From Paramacrobiotus metropolitanus (taxonomy: Eukaryota > Tardigrada > Eutardigrada > Parachela > Macrobiotidae), in NCBI RefSeq assembly GCF_019649055.1, contig NW_026570309.1, positions 496,001-560,000 on the forward strand: 64,000 bases of DNA. Reading direction: 5' to 3'. The notes under the pieces were generated by a model, which did not search any database, was not told the origin of the DNA, and saw only the letters and a list, made by a program, of their open reading frames with translations. Below are positions 46,401 to 58,631 of the stretch, piece after piece. Both the position numbers and the translations under genes were made by a program. Every line of letters starts with the position of its first letter. The first letter of the stretch is position 1.

Positions 46401-48857
46401 TACTGCACAGTTGTCCAGCCATTTTTATATCCCGCACGACTATCTATTGCCTATTGGTATTGTTGTTTTTGGCAAAAATACTCATTATACTTATTTCTGT
46501 ACTGACCGTATACTTATTTTTGTACTGACTGTATATGATACGGTCACCGAAAAGCATTTGCATGATTGGTGGTCAAAAAAGTTTTGGTTGGTGCCGAAAC
46601 GTGCTTAAACGGGATGTCGCGGGCTTTTTGTGTGAACAAAAGCTAAAGTTATTGTTCAACGCTTTGGTAGTGAACGATAAATACATCCGACTTTTATAAA
46701 TAATGAGATAAATACAATAAATGAGATAGATACATCTGAGATAAATAAATACATCCGCTTCAGTCAAAAAAATTATCCCACGCGCCAAGTGTGGACAGTT
46801 GCATAAACTAAATTCAAAATAATTCTGAAAGTCGTTTTCGCTTCCGTTTTGTATTTTTCTGGTGTAAAGGTTTTTTACGATTTCAGAAAGGTTAAAACTG
46901 AAATCTTTTGGTGTGGCAGTAAGGAGCCGATCGGCGTTTGAGGGGAATGGGTAGCGGTCATTTTCTTTAAGCTTACGACCAACTAGAAACAAAATCTCAC
47001 TTGATCCGGTGCTGAAAATAACTCGGAACAAAGCGCATCTCTTGTAGACTTGTATGTTAAAAAAGAATTCCCGAAGATTGTGACTGCCTGGAGCACGGAT
47101 ACGGATGATGTCAAACAGATAGCGGCCATAAATCAGACTTGGATTATGTTATTCAGTTTTGCAGTAACGATAGACCTCTATAACGCAGATGGAGAGATAT
47201 AAATGCCGGCCAACTAGCAGCAAAATCCAGCAAAGCGGGCGATTGAAGAAGGTAATGGCTCCTGTTGGAACTGGTTAGGTCTAATCGTCTCGGATTTACA
47301 ATGTGAAAAAAAGACGGAAAATGATGCTCAGTTCGTCATGAACCATGTTCGCCTCTGACCTTGCGCGGCTATAAAGCGAACGCGCAGAGAAGATCGTCCT
47401 CTACTATAGCGGTGCCCGCCGTCAAAGTGGAAAGGTCACGCAGGCTTGCTTTGATTCGATCGGTGTTTAACATATTTCACAGCAATATTAGGTGATAAAT
47501 AACCTAAAGTATTATTTTTGCTCTGCGACATCAATGGCATTTTAAAACGAATTTTTAGCTAAAGGCGGGCCACCACGGTAGATGGGTCGAACCACATTTG
47601 TTACACGGTCCGCTCGGATTTCAATATTCCAGCAAATCAAAACACCCTCTAAGCGTAGCAACTCCTGGTGCAAAACATGTTGGACAGATACAGCAACAAA
47701 GTACAATTAAATATTTATTTATTTGTCAACGGCTGACTAATGGTAAATTCTGAGAGAAACTGTCCACACTTGGCGCGATTGACCAGTATATTAGACATAT
47801 TTACGGTGCCGGAATAAGTCGTTTTGTGACCTTTGTGTACATTTACGCAATATAGCACAAAGCATCGTGGCGATGTGCATAACAGAAAAACCATTAAATA
47901 TGTACTTACAGTATGTACGTACATACTTTGTACGTATCAGTAAGTTACAGATACAAATTATGCATTCGACAACATCGAAAAAATATACGAGTAATTGATT
48001 TTCTTAATTTCAGTTTAATTATTTTTTTTATTTCACTTCTTTCTCCTAATTAAACCTCATGCCCCGCTTGGGCATGTGTCACAGGCCCACAACTTTCAGC
48101 ACCCTCTTTGTCTATTGCATCTGTAGAAAACCCGTAAACGCCAGGATAAACATACTTGGTCTAGCTTGGTTTGGTCAGTTCTGGGTTGTTAGGTGGTTTT
48201 AAGGTTTGCGCAGGGTGTGTACTATCAAAATGTTGTAGCACAATGGTGTCTCCTCAGATTGTCTCCAGACTACAGATCACTACAAAAAAAACATGCTCCA
48301 TTTTCTCACTGGTACGAAACGTACAATATCTGTACAAAGTGCCTCAGCGTCCGTGTGACACACGGCGTGTGTCCCGCGACAAAATGTCTTAGCGGCGAAA
48401 AGTCGTGTGTCTCACTCCCAATTGTCTGGGTGCAGAAGAAAAATTGCCGGAAAACACGTTTACAATATTCATTTCCGCATCTGCACCAGTAAGTTAATTT
48501 TCAATTGATTATGACTTTATATGCCAGTAAGCTCGATGGTTATTCAATGATCGTTGCCATGGAAATGCATCCAGTGATCCAGACCATTGATCGTTATATT
48601 GGGAAAAAAGCAGTCTAGTCGAACCCTTCTCCTGCAATGCTGCCGTCAGCCGGCTGGAGTTTTACGTTGTGGATAACATGGTGCTTATGTATCGCGCCTG
48701 ATTTAGCCGCATGTACTGCCGTGACGGAATATAGCAGTACTGTAGCGATACGTACGTAAAGTGACGGCTTTAATCGTACTTTCTATTATTCGCTGTACCT
48801 TCTCGATCGTTCTCTTTTGTGTTCGGATTTACTTTGGTTGTTTGTACACGGAAGCGC
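46401..48857. other. Gene-poor region
   Basis: The longest frame (46573-47031 minus, 152 codons) has no ATG context, motif or splice support and overlaps a GATAAATA-rich simple sequence at about 46680-46760. Degenerate words of the AAAATGTC type appear at 48370-48460. No gene can be supported. Confidence 0.45.
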
Positions 48858-48905
48858 CGTGTCTATATAAGTCCGTGCGTAGCAGTACTTTGATCATCAG
48901 TTCTC
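48858..48905 (+). promoter_or_regulatory. Orphan TATA/Inr core promoter candidate
   Basis: CTATATAAGTCC at about 48859 is followed about 35 bp later by ATCAGTTCT near 48896, a good arthropod-style initiator. No convincing coding exon follows within a kilobase, so a non-coding transcript, distant exon or chance match remain possible. Confidence 0.25.
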
Positions 48906-49280
48906 TCATTACGAGTTTTGGCAGTTTCGGAGTTTCTAATTATTAAAATATCGTCGGAGATGCAGTTCTCGCTTCGCTAGATTCGTAGACTTAGTTATGC
49001 CACATTGCGATTATAAGCTCATTCTTTGTCGTTGAGTAGGTCGGTAGGATAGATTATTACGGTAATTATTCCTATCGTACTGATCTCTCCGTCAGCCGTA
49101 ACGTCACACTCCAGCCGAATGACGGCTGCAGTGCCATGAATTGGTTCGACTGACATGGTTTTCCCTCCTATATACAGCTTTATGAGTGTACGACCGGTGT
49201 ATGCAAGCAGAGCATCCAGTTGGATCCAGGGAGGGCTGCCTGTATACAGTGGTTGACACCACTAGACGGCATCCTATTAT

Positions 49281-49800
49281 TATGTCCGCCATTCATTTTG
49301 TCCTCTAATCATTTTGTCCATGGATCATTTCCTCCACCATTCATTTGGTCTACGCTTTTTGCATTTAATATTAAATACAATATCACCATTTATCAAAATT
49401 GATTTAATATTGTTATTAGTTACAATAAAACACATAATATACACGGTCTGGGGCACTCTGGGCGTAAGATGTAAGCAGCATAGATGCGTGCTGTATTATG
49501 TGCATAAATCAATCGCTTGCATACGGTTTGCTTACTTACCCGCTGAATTTCGAAACGCATGATTTAACAGCTGCGAAGAACTAAGCATAGCAGCCGTATC
49601 ACATGCAAACTATCGCATTCGATATTGCTGCAGCAGTGACGCAGAATTTTGCAATAAAAGATTGTAATATCTGCCATATAAACTGAAATCATAGTTTTGA
49701 ATGTGATTATGTGTGTACACGCTCTCATAGTACGCAATACTCGTATTTTATCGTAGACGCAGTGTACGGTGCACAAAATGAACGGTGGACAAAATGAATA
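49281..49800. repeat. Possible inverted-repeat element with CATTTTGTCC words
   Basis: The left edge carries ATTCATTTTGTCC twice (49289-49320). The right edge carries the reverse complement twice (GGTGCACAAAATGAAC and GGACAAAATGAATAG, about 49768-49800). The pair bounds about 520 bp. Beyond it, to 50060, TGTCGCGG/AAATGTCC words recur irregularly. It could be a decayed minisatellite or transposon. Confidence 0.4.
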
Positions 49801-50060
49801 GACACGATTGTAGCATTGTAGACACCCCGTAAATTGAAAAATGTCCGTTCGTCGAAACGGCTCCATGGTGAAAAGCCTCAGTGTCGAAGCGACCTCGCAG
49901 CAAACCATGTCGCGGTAAGTTGTCCTGCCGACTAAATGTCCCTGGGCGAAACGTCGCGCGACGAGATGACCTTGTCGCAAAATGTCTGGGATCAAATGTC
50001 CTGCGGATAGTTGTCTGGCAAAATGTAGCGGCGCCGAAGAAAATGTCGCGGTGCCCCTTC

Positions 50061-53000
50061 TACATTTGATTGTAATTAAGCGTACTTACTTATGTATTAC
50101 CTCGGTTCCTTATTGAAGGAAATTTTTAAATGTATGGAAAAAAAGATGTAAAGACGTTTGCGGATACATGTCCTTTGTATCAGTTGGACCACCAGCGCAT
50201 GATGGTAATACAACTGTCAGCACTCTAGAAACAGAAATGTGACATTCCACTACGCCACGTTGCCGTTACACGAGCAATCCAATCTGGTTGCAGAAATTAA
50301 AGTAATATGCTCTGCTAAGTAGTACTGTACGTATTCTCATCAAATTTTTTTATGCTGTTTACTGTAAAAAAATTGCATCAAATAAAAAAGTCACGCGCGA
50401 AGCCAGCGTGCTTTTTTTTGGCCAAATTGTTAGGAAATTGCTTTAAAAAAATGTAGTTGAAACGATTCCCAGTTTACGGTAGCAGAAGTTAAAAAATAAA
50501 CGTTCTTACACCGATCCACTGTTCTAGCAATGCTTTCAAATTTTAAAATGAATTTCAAAAATGTTATAATGCTCATTTTAAAAACTCGAAAAAACAATAA
50601 AGGTCTGAATCGGTGTTAGAGGAAAACAACATGCAACATTATGAGGACTTACAACATGCAACATCAGTACATGCAACATTATGAGTACCTTTTCAGTACA
50701 TGCAACATTATGAGGAAAACGTTTGATAATGGGACGTTTGGTACACCTAAATTAATTTAAATTATTTTGATATTTGCTACCCTCGTAATTCCGTGCGCGT
50801 TCAAACTGAGTTCACACCTTTCTATACAAATTATTTGAATACAGTACACAATGCCAAAAAGGACTTCTAAAACTGGCTTGAAAGCGCACCGTAAAGGTAA
50901 ACAAATTTAGTACAATGTACTGGGTCACTTCCCTAAAAGGAAAAAACACCGATGTTTCATGTGTCCAAAGAAAAGGTGTAGTCCAATGCAAAGTAGCCTC
51001 ACGTTAATACATATTACAGAAATTTCTAGAAATTTTATAAAAAATACAGACAACATATTATAACAATTTTTTGGAAAACCACTTTTTGGAGCATGGTTTA
51101 TTAACAATTGAGTATACGTGCTCTGCAACATTCAACATTTTTGTGACTGCGAATAATATTCAAGCGAAGATTTCAAACTGATTAAATAAACTGAAAGGAA
51201 GAGCTTTACTGCCAGCACTTGGTATGGCACGAAAATGCGAAAAAAAAATGCGAAAATAAGTATTTTTAGCTATCTGCGTGTGCCTAATAATCTATGTTAT
51301 GTATTGTTTCCAGGCGAAACGTTTCAAAGTTTCAAAGTCACCTTGAAAGTGGGTTGGATCGCTTGCGGCATCGTGTCAGCACGATTCTGGCCGAACGTTT
51401 GACAACGCAAATCATGTGAGCCAGTTCTGGATCAAGGCCGGTCTATTGGCGTTGCAATTCACAAAAAACGTTTTGGTTTTTGAGACCTGAAAATTTGAAG
51501 CGCCGCGCATAGTATAGACCTTGTGCTTGTATCATGTTCAGAGTTTATTGAAGGTGCCAAATCCGCGCGAGGCGCGAAGTTGACACGCGAAGTTTTAATG
51601 CAAAAACTCCTATGTAACTTTAGATTACAACGAATGTCGGGCGAATGTCGCGCTTTCTGGAACATGGTTTAGCAATAAATGATTATAACATTTACTTTCT
51701 AGCATATTCGGAAATACGGTGAACAACTTTCGATTAATAAGGTAAACAACTGTCGATTTTAAAAATTAAATAAAATACCAGAAAACAAAGGCTTCACTCG
51801 AGCGAAGTGCGATGTTATGTACCAATTTTAACCCTTTTATCGCAAAAATCGCTTTTATTGCAACTCACAAAAAGTAATTACTTTTTGTCTTTTGCAAAAC
51901 CGTTTAACGTTTTTAAGGATTTGAGTAACGTAAATCAATGCAAAGAATTTTACTAAGAAACTAACACAGAAACCAGTCAGCATGTTCTTTTGCCGTGCTA
52001 ATTACGTACTAAGTGCACCAGTTCTACACCAGTGAACTAGCCGATTCGATGGTACAGGGTGGTCGCGCCAAGTGCGGGCAAACAGCTACCAGGGTAGCAC
52101 ACAATTTTTATTTTATTTTTTGCTAGTTCTTTGTACAGTATATAGCAAATTTCTTAATAGAGTTTTGCTGCAAAAAGCTGAAGAGCAGGCAACGGGAATC
52201 AAAGCATTACTTTCCATTTTTCCGAAAAAAACACACTGCTATCCACGAAATAATCGTGTTTAGTTTATAATATTTAAAAGATTGTAATCGTCCGATAGCT
52301 GACAAGCGATAACATAGTTTTTCAATAATGCCTCTTATCTTTTGTTTCCCCATAGAGAACACCTTTTGGGTCAGTCACTAATTTTTAAAAAAAAGTCCAT
52401 GCAAAAATATCACTTCTTAAAGTTTTTAGATGGGCGTTATGAACCCCCTAAAAATGCCCGCTACTCTCTCTCCTCAAGCTCCACCCTGCCCTTACTGACA
52501 CCGTGACACGTAAAAAGATTCCGGTTTGATTTTCGATGAATCCGAAATGGAAAGCTGCACAAGGAACGTGCAAAGTGGATATGAAAAAAAACTGCTTACA
52601 GAAATAAATCTGAATTTATTTTATGCAACCGCACACACTCGACGCGACGACCCTGTATTATGGTGGCAAATTGTACGAGCACCAACGCAGTCTTTACTTC
52701 ACCGACTGCAAGAATAAGATACAAATGCCGTACAAAGGGATAGTCCATAGCTGCTGCAAGGTAAAATTTAGAAGTTGAGGTTCTCAGCGTCTTCAATCAT
52801 CCTAGCTCATGTTTTGCACATGCTGATATCAATAAAATTGCGGTGAGAGAACCCCCCGGCCCCCAGGGGCCAAACAGATTTCAGGGAAGGTAAAAAAAAA
52901 ATTTAACTTAACACATCGTACGTGCAAGTACGATGCGGTGTCGTGTAAGTACGATCATACATTTAATACTGTGGTTGCTATGTAACGTAGGATGCCCGGT

Positions 53001-53113
53001 ACAGCACCGCAGTACGAAACTCCTGCGCATAGCCACTTCGGTGCATTTATCACAAATCACGTAAAGAAGAACTGAGTGCAACTTTCAGCAATAATCACTG
53101 AGCAGTGCTTACA
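50061..53113. other. Gene-poor region
   Basis: AT-rich; no gene recognised on either strand. A small direct repeat (ACATGCAACATTATGAG, three copies) lies at about 50628-50716. Confidence 0.45.
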
Positions 53114-53721
53114 ATGCATTGTGGGAAAACAAAATTTTTGTTTATATTTTGGACAGTGTGCTTAGCTTTCTGGCAAGTCACCGCAATGCCGACCACTTCA
53201 GAGACGTCAGCGGGAACGGATAATAACTTTACGGCTGCCGAAGAAAACCCTTTTACTATGCAGGATCGCAGGTAAACAATTCGTTCGTGCATGAAAGTAA
53301 ATCAAAATACTGTAGTACAAAGATACCAAAATTAATTCTGACGTCAAAGCTCCAGATATAGCAACAAGTAGCTCCTAATTAAGTAAGTACTACCGATTAT
53401 CTGTACATAAAAATATAAACTATACTATATAGGTACAGGTTAATGAGGTTATCAAGTTATAGGAATACAGAAACCTGACTCAATTCATACTTTCACTCTC
53501 AAAAAATGTCAAGTGGCATCGGTGTTTTGTCTACGAATAATTTGTTGCTTATCCCATACCAGTTTGCAATTAGTTTTGTCCACCGTCACTTTGTTCTACA
53601 ATGTTAAAGCCAAATTGTTAAAGCCTAACCATTCAAACAAAACAGGTTGTATTTGAGGATCTGGAACGCTACTCCGGAACCACCACAGAACCTCCCCCGT
53701 GCGATGTCGTCGGATACGTAA
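53114..53721 (+). CDS. Two-exon secreted peptide precursor, RRLYL family, member 2
   Basis: Exons 53114-53271 and 53646-53721 (donor GTAAAC, acceptor AAAACAG, phase 2) give 77 residues. Signal peptide MHCGKTKFLFIFWTVCLAFW with cleavage likely near VTAMP, then a Thr/Ser/Glu-rich spacer, then DRRLYLRIWNATPEPPQ to a stop after SSDT. Compared with member 1 (40531-41225): same exon structure, same split arginine codon, shared signal-end VTAMP and RRLYL; the remaining C terminus differs in length and charge. Opposite strand and about 12 kb away, so the duplication was followed by inversion or was dispersed. Function unknown. Confidence 0.6.
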
Positions 53722-55228
53722 TAATCCCGCAAGACTCGTTGTATACTACTTACTGCAAGGCCGCTATTAATTTTAAAATACCACTTGTTTGTTAATGTTT
53801 TAAAAACAAACTGTCGCTGTTAGATTTATTTCAACATTTCTAACGGCAGTTCTTACAACTGCATAAAATGCGCATGGCGGCGGCGCACATAATGTATACC
53901 CTCGCTTGTTTGTGTCTGTTCGTCTTTTCATATCAAGCAATGTTTTCGAATAATATCACTTCGTAGGTTTATTCTGCGACAAAATTATCGGGAATGTGCG
54001 GCAACTGTAATAAAGCCTACCAGCAACAAGTAAATATAAAGTAAATCGTAGTACTCGTACGGTCACCTCGGTTTGGAAAGGAAGTGAATGGGCGGTTGTT
54101 CGGTTGGGCAGTCGTGAAATGCGGTCCCCACAAACCGGTTTTTCCTTCCGGCTTTTTTCTTCGCCTGATGAAGTAGTTCTCACCCTTTAAAGAGTACCGT
54201 ATCCATACGATATTAAGGGACAGAGAAATCCCCAGGTGCCTTTGGCTTCATTGGAGCCGACGCCTGATGCGGGCGGTCCCGGGAATTTCTCTATAACTTA
54301 ATGCCGCGTAAATGCAGTATTTAAAATTTTCAAAAAAAGCTTTAACCACTTTCTTTCAATTGTTGCGGTAAAAAACCAGTGACAAAACACTTATTTAAGC
54401 CACGCCACACCAGCCAGTGCGCTGCATGTCTGCAAATGGTATCATCGCAAATGTGCGGCCTGGGCATATACGGTAATTTAAATTCATTTATTTTTAATTT
54501 GATTTAACAAGTATTTCTTGAAACTGGGCTCTAGGTTTATTCACTTTTATTTGTATATCGACGCTGCAGCTACGTTTATAATGGCGCAGTGGATCGAGTA
54601 GTTACGAGTGCGGCGTGCCTGTAGCTAAAGTGTTTCGTGAAAGTTTTTCAACAATACATTGCAAAAAAACAGTCCAAGCTTTTTTTTTAAATTTCAAGTA
54701 CTTTGTGAAGGCTGCCCTCCTTTGTGTGAAGTACTCTTAAATCAGGTAAAGAAAAAAACCGGAAGACGATCGGTTTATGGAAGCTATAATTCGCGGGTTT
54801 CTAACCGAACGACCATCGCAAACACTTGTTAATTACTGTGAGGCGATGGCTGCCCTGCGTCCACCTACGTGACGCTAGGCGGGTTCCCGAGTGCTTCGTT
54901 GCACTACGCACTGGGGATTTCCCCACGGAATTACCGTCTGTGGCGTGTCTCTCTTCTGATTGGCTGACGGCAGCTGTTCATGATGTTCACTATGCGCCGT
55001 GCAGTTTGTATTGTTGAGAGCGGGTAGAATGTGGCTCTCTGAGCGTATTGAATATCGGTGTGTTTTGAGTGTGTTTTGGTTCACGATCGAAACTGCTAAT
55101 AAAAGTGTATTACGTATACTGGATGGCGAGCGTTGTGCTTTTATCCCATAGTACGTAACGTTACACACTCCACAGAGTCCTGTCAGTCTGGGCTACTGTC
55201 CTGGATTCTTCCTGAATCCACTGTGATA
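53722..55228. other. Region upstream of the retroelement, containing the likely 5' LTR
   Basis: If the primer site at 55229 is right, the 5' LTR should end just before it. Regulatory-looking signals include CCACGG near 54938 and AATAAA at about 55100. Without the 3' LTR in the window the boundaries cannot be fixed. No cellular gene recognised. Confidence 0.35.
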
Positions 55229-55239
55229 TGGTAGCAGAG
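55229..55239 (+). other. Candidate primer-binding site (initiator tRNA-Met)
   Basis: TGGTAGCAGAG is the complement of the 3' end of eukaryotic initiator tRNA-Met including CCA. The match stops after 11 bases. Its position, about 1.2 kb before the first ORF, is acceptable for an element with a long leader. Confidence 0.45.
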
Positions 55240-56465
55240 CCGTGAACAGACGGTTCTGAGTTGTTTATCTGTTGGCAAACGGCCATTGTGATTTGTCTGG
55301 CGAACGGCCATACCTGATCTGGAGCGATATTGCTCCAGTTAAAACCAGTAAGGCACTGGTTCTTCAAATCGTTGGATAAGAACGAGCTCCTCATTGCGCG
55401 GACCCAGCGTCAGTGACAGTATTGAGTGAGCATCTCCAAACGGAGAACTTACTCATACTTGTTCTGTGCTGTGCAAGTCAGACGGCAGCTGGTGGCGGCG
55501 AAGGTTACTCCAAACGGAGTACCGGCGTTGCAGCCACTGCTAGGCAGCGAGAACCCCAAACGGGGGCGAGGCTGTTGGGCACAAGAGCCGAGAAGCCTGC
55601 GGAGAAAGGCAGCGCCGAAGGAGGTGCACGGATCTTGCCCATAAGCTCCACCAAAACGGTTGTAAGAGCTGCCGAGGGCGGACGGGACTAACGGATAGGA
55701 GAGTCACAACCGTCCGGTTGGCAGCATACAAGCGGGGAGACGAATCTGGATCATCTGGATCATTTCCTTGTGCAGACGGAAAGGTAAACAGGTAAAAAAC
55801 CGTTATCCGCCACCTGATTGGCTAAGCGCAATAAGGCGCAATTTTCATTGGTCAGATTGAGCTGAGCGTAGACAGGGGTTGAACTTTTGCACACGATGCG
55901 CATGTCTGGTCGTTGACCGTGACGTCAGGCTGGTCAAAATTTTAAGTGGGCGCATGTGATTGGTCAGTTATCCGTGCTGTGATTGGTCGAAATTTTAACC
56001 GGTTAAAATGAGCTAGCTACCTAATTATAAGCTAGTGAACGATATAATCGAATAATTTTCGATCGAACTGACCTAGTTTCAGCAAGAAGGAACTGATTTC
56101 ATTAAAAGCGAATTGTGCAAAAAGTGACCTTTGAGATCTGAGATTGAACTTTTGAGTCAAAAAGTGACCTTTGAGATTCGAGTTTGATTCCATTGACCTC
56201 AGAAGTGACCTTTGACAGTTGAACCGATCAAGCAGTCCGCATTTTAAATTAAGTCATCAGTCTAAACTGTAGTTACCTTCGAAGTTTTTCTTGGAAAAGT
56301 GATTTTTGAGGGCAAACCTCTCGAAGTTTTCCTCCAGAAAGTGACCTTTAGAAGGGACTTGAACGAAATTACTCAAACAGAAAGTGACCTTTAGGGATCT
56401 GATCAACCGTATTATAACGTGTGTATGAGCAAAGCAAACAGGTGCATCTAAACTATACGATCACA
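55240..56465 (+). other. Retroelement leader with TGACCTTT array
   Basis: Non-coding leader. Its last 350 bases carry TGACCTTT at 56125, 56165, 56206, 56342 and 56385, each in an AAGTGACCTTTRG-like context, spaced irregularly by 40-136 bp. The small frame at 55413-55691 has no supporting features. Confidence 0.6.
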
Positions 56466-57230
56466 ATGGATAAAGAACCAGTCGAACCAACATCCAACAG
56501 TAGTCAGGGGAGCCGTAGCTCCCGCGGGTCGCAGCAAGGCGCATCAGACCTGTACAAAAAAGACTTACACCCATACACACGTCCAGTCGCACATGAACGG
56601 AACACCAGAGCACCAAAAGTCCCCGTGAAGAAGGATTCACGAGGGTTTGATGCAACGTACCAAAAGGCACTCGAAGCAGTGTCCGCTCAGGAAAGTTCCA
56701 GCGATGATCAGAAGCGCATCCCCGCGCCTGTGGCGGGAGGTAGCGAAGTGAACCAACAGGAGATCACCACAGAAGGAAGGTCCACTGATCAACCGGAAGA
56801 AATGGAACCCACATCACAGAAGGATGTGGAACTCAATCCTGTTGAAACGGAGAAAGATAAGAAGGTGAATCCTGCTAAACTGGACAAAAAGGAAAACATG
56901 GAAACGGAACTGAATGAGCACAGCTTGGGTGACCTTTCACTCAACGAAGAAATCACACTTGACGATCTTTTCGAGAGCCCGATGACCTTTGAAGAAATGA
57001 TGCGAAGCCAAAACTTCAGCCGCGAAAACGAATCGTATTTCACTAGCGACGACACGACAATGCATATGTCATTCCACACGGCAATGAAGGAAGCTGACCG
57101 ATCACAGGGACTGACCCCGTTCAAAGATATTCCCGAACATCTGATTGAACGTTATCAGATAGGGAAGATCGTTAATGTACGATCCCCATCTCCAAACAGT
57201 CCTACGTTCGACTTGAAAATGCGCATCTGA
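56466..57230 (+). CDS. Retroelement N-terminal ORF (pre-Gag, acidic)
   Basis: A 254-codon frame from the ATG at 56466. Ser/Gln-rich start (SNSSQGSRSSRGSQQG), a charged middle rich in Glu and Lys, and an acidic patch (LGDLSLNEEITLDDLFESP). No known domain recognised. It ends at TGA 57228-57230, but the next codons in the same frame continue a heptad pattern (DLERSLEERK), so the stop may be a mutation or a read-through site within a longer Gag precursor. Confidence 0.55.
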   Translation: MDKEPVEPTSNSSQGSRSSRGSQQGASDLYKKDLHPYTRPVAHERNTRAPKVPVKKDSRGFDATYQKALEAVSAQESSSDDQKRIPAPVAGGSEVNQQEITTEGRSTDQPEEMEPTSQKDVELNPVETEKDKKVNPAKLDKKENMETELNEHSLGDLSLNEEITLDDLFESPMTFEEMMRSQNFSRENESYFTSDDTTMHMSFHTAMKEADRSQGLTPFKDIPEHLIERYQIGKIVNVRSPSPNSPTFDLKMRI

Positions 57231-58631
57231 GATTTGGAAAGGTCACTGGAGGAAAGGAAGGTCAAGTCCTCCAGAAAAAACAGGAATATCAGAATCGGTT
57301 AGGATCGCTTGAGACGCGAATATATGAATTGGAACAACACCAGGGCGTCCTTGAAAGTGCAGCCGATGAATGGAAAATTTGATATGAACGCCAAAAGCAA
57401 ATTGCAGAAGAATCGGAGAATCGCTGACGACAGAGAAATGGAAGGAATAATGGCGGTGAGTGACCTTAACGAAAGTATGTCCGAAGAAACAACCGAAAGG
57501 TCACGGCACTTAGCCGAATTGAGGGATCGATGTGATGAGTTGAAGCAAAAGGTCATCGAAGCCGAATCGAAACGGGATGAACATGCAAAGAAACTGACGG
57601 AGCTTACACAGCGATTGACAACCGGAACAAATGAAATCCATCAGCTCAGGAAGGACCTGAAGCTACGGGATGAAAACATTTAAACCTTTCAAAGTGAATC
57701 ACAAGCCCATCAGGAACGAGCCGATGAGGCCATTAAAGTGGCAAAAGATCTAACAGATCTCACAGCCACCGAAGGCGAACGATTGAAAAAGAAAATTGAG
57801 GAAACCAAGGAAGACGTTAAAAAGGTCAAGGACGAGAATGAAAAGTTGAAAGAAGATATAAAGAAAGTTGCTGCACAAGGCTTAAGATGGAAAGAAGAAG
57901 CCCGTCTCATCGACATAAAGGTCGCAGCCTTGGAAATAGAAAAGAAGAGTTTGGAAACGAAAGAACTACGATTGTCGACAGAGCTGCTTGGCATGACGAC
58001 AACAGCTATGTCGCACGAAGATGAGGCGACCATGCTGAAAGGTCAGTTGAAGTGCGCAGCCGACGCATATACCGAACTGGAACAACAGCTGGATCAATTG
58101 AAAGATGTTAATAAAGTGAAGGATGGCCGATTGATCAAGCTTGAGAATTATGCCCACAGGGTCAAGCAAGAAAGGGACCAGTTGAAAGCAGAGAAAGCGG
58201 AGTTAATCGATCGGGTCAAGCGACTCGACGATGAAAACAAGGGACTCCGGATAACGAATAAACACCGGGAAGAACTGCTTCATCAGTCCGGGTCCGGTGT
58301 GAGAAGGGACACAACCGAAACACGCCCGCCCACTTACAGTAAGGCACGTGAAAGGGGCGGGAGTTTCCATTTCCAGATGCCGCCGCGAACGGGTGGTGGC
58401 ACTGGTGGTTTTGAAAAAAGGACCAGGAAACTAAAAAAGACGGCGAGAATCACCAACCTCCCTCAGATCAGCAGCAGACGAGCGGAGATGACTGGCCTCC
58501 GTTTGTTCGACAACCGAATCCGAGAGCCAGGGATAACGAGAACCTGGATGAACGCCCTATCGTCCACAAACATGGTGACGGATATTTCAGGGATAATCGA
58601 AACGAAGAAGTGGAGGAAGGAACGGAGGTAG
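57231..58631 (+). pseudogene. Coiled-coil region of the Gag precursor, interrupted
   Basis: Long heptad-patterned stretches (LAELRDRCDELKQKVIEAES, LKKKIEETKEDVKKVKDENE, LEQQLDQLKDVNKVKDGR) predict extended coiled coil over several hundred residues. From 57309 to 58631 the frame is open except for TAA at 57681-57683, across which the pattern continues. Before 57309 the coil is split between frames with several stops. A run of six A at 58414-58419 marks the place where the frame shifts into that of the capsid ORF. A coiled coil this long before the capsid is unusual for a Ty3-type Gag. Confidence 0.55.

Noticed and set aside
46573-47031. 152-codon minus frame
   Set aside because: Longest frame in the gene-poor region but with no domain, and it overlaps simple GATAAATA sequence; judged chance or decayed transposon.
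48171-50069. AAAATGTC / TGTCGCGG words as a CRISPR-like or satellite array
   Set aside because: Spacing and sequence are irregular; nothing like regular repeats and spacers, and the host is eukaryotic.
54826-55165. TGTTAATTAC...AACGTTACA as a precise 5' LTR
   Set aside because: TGT...ACA ends and an AATAAA fit, but the candidate primer site is 64 bp further on and no second LTR is in view to confirm the borders.
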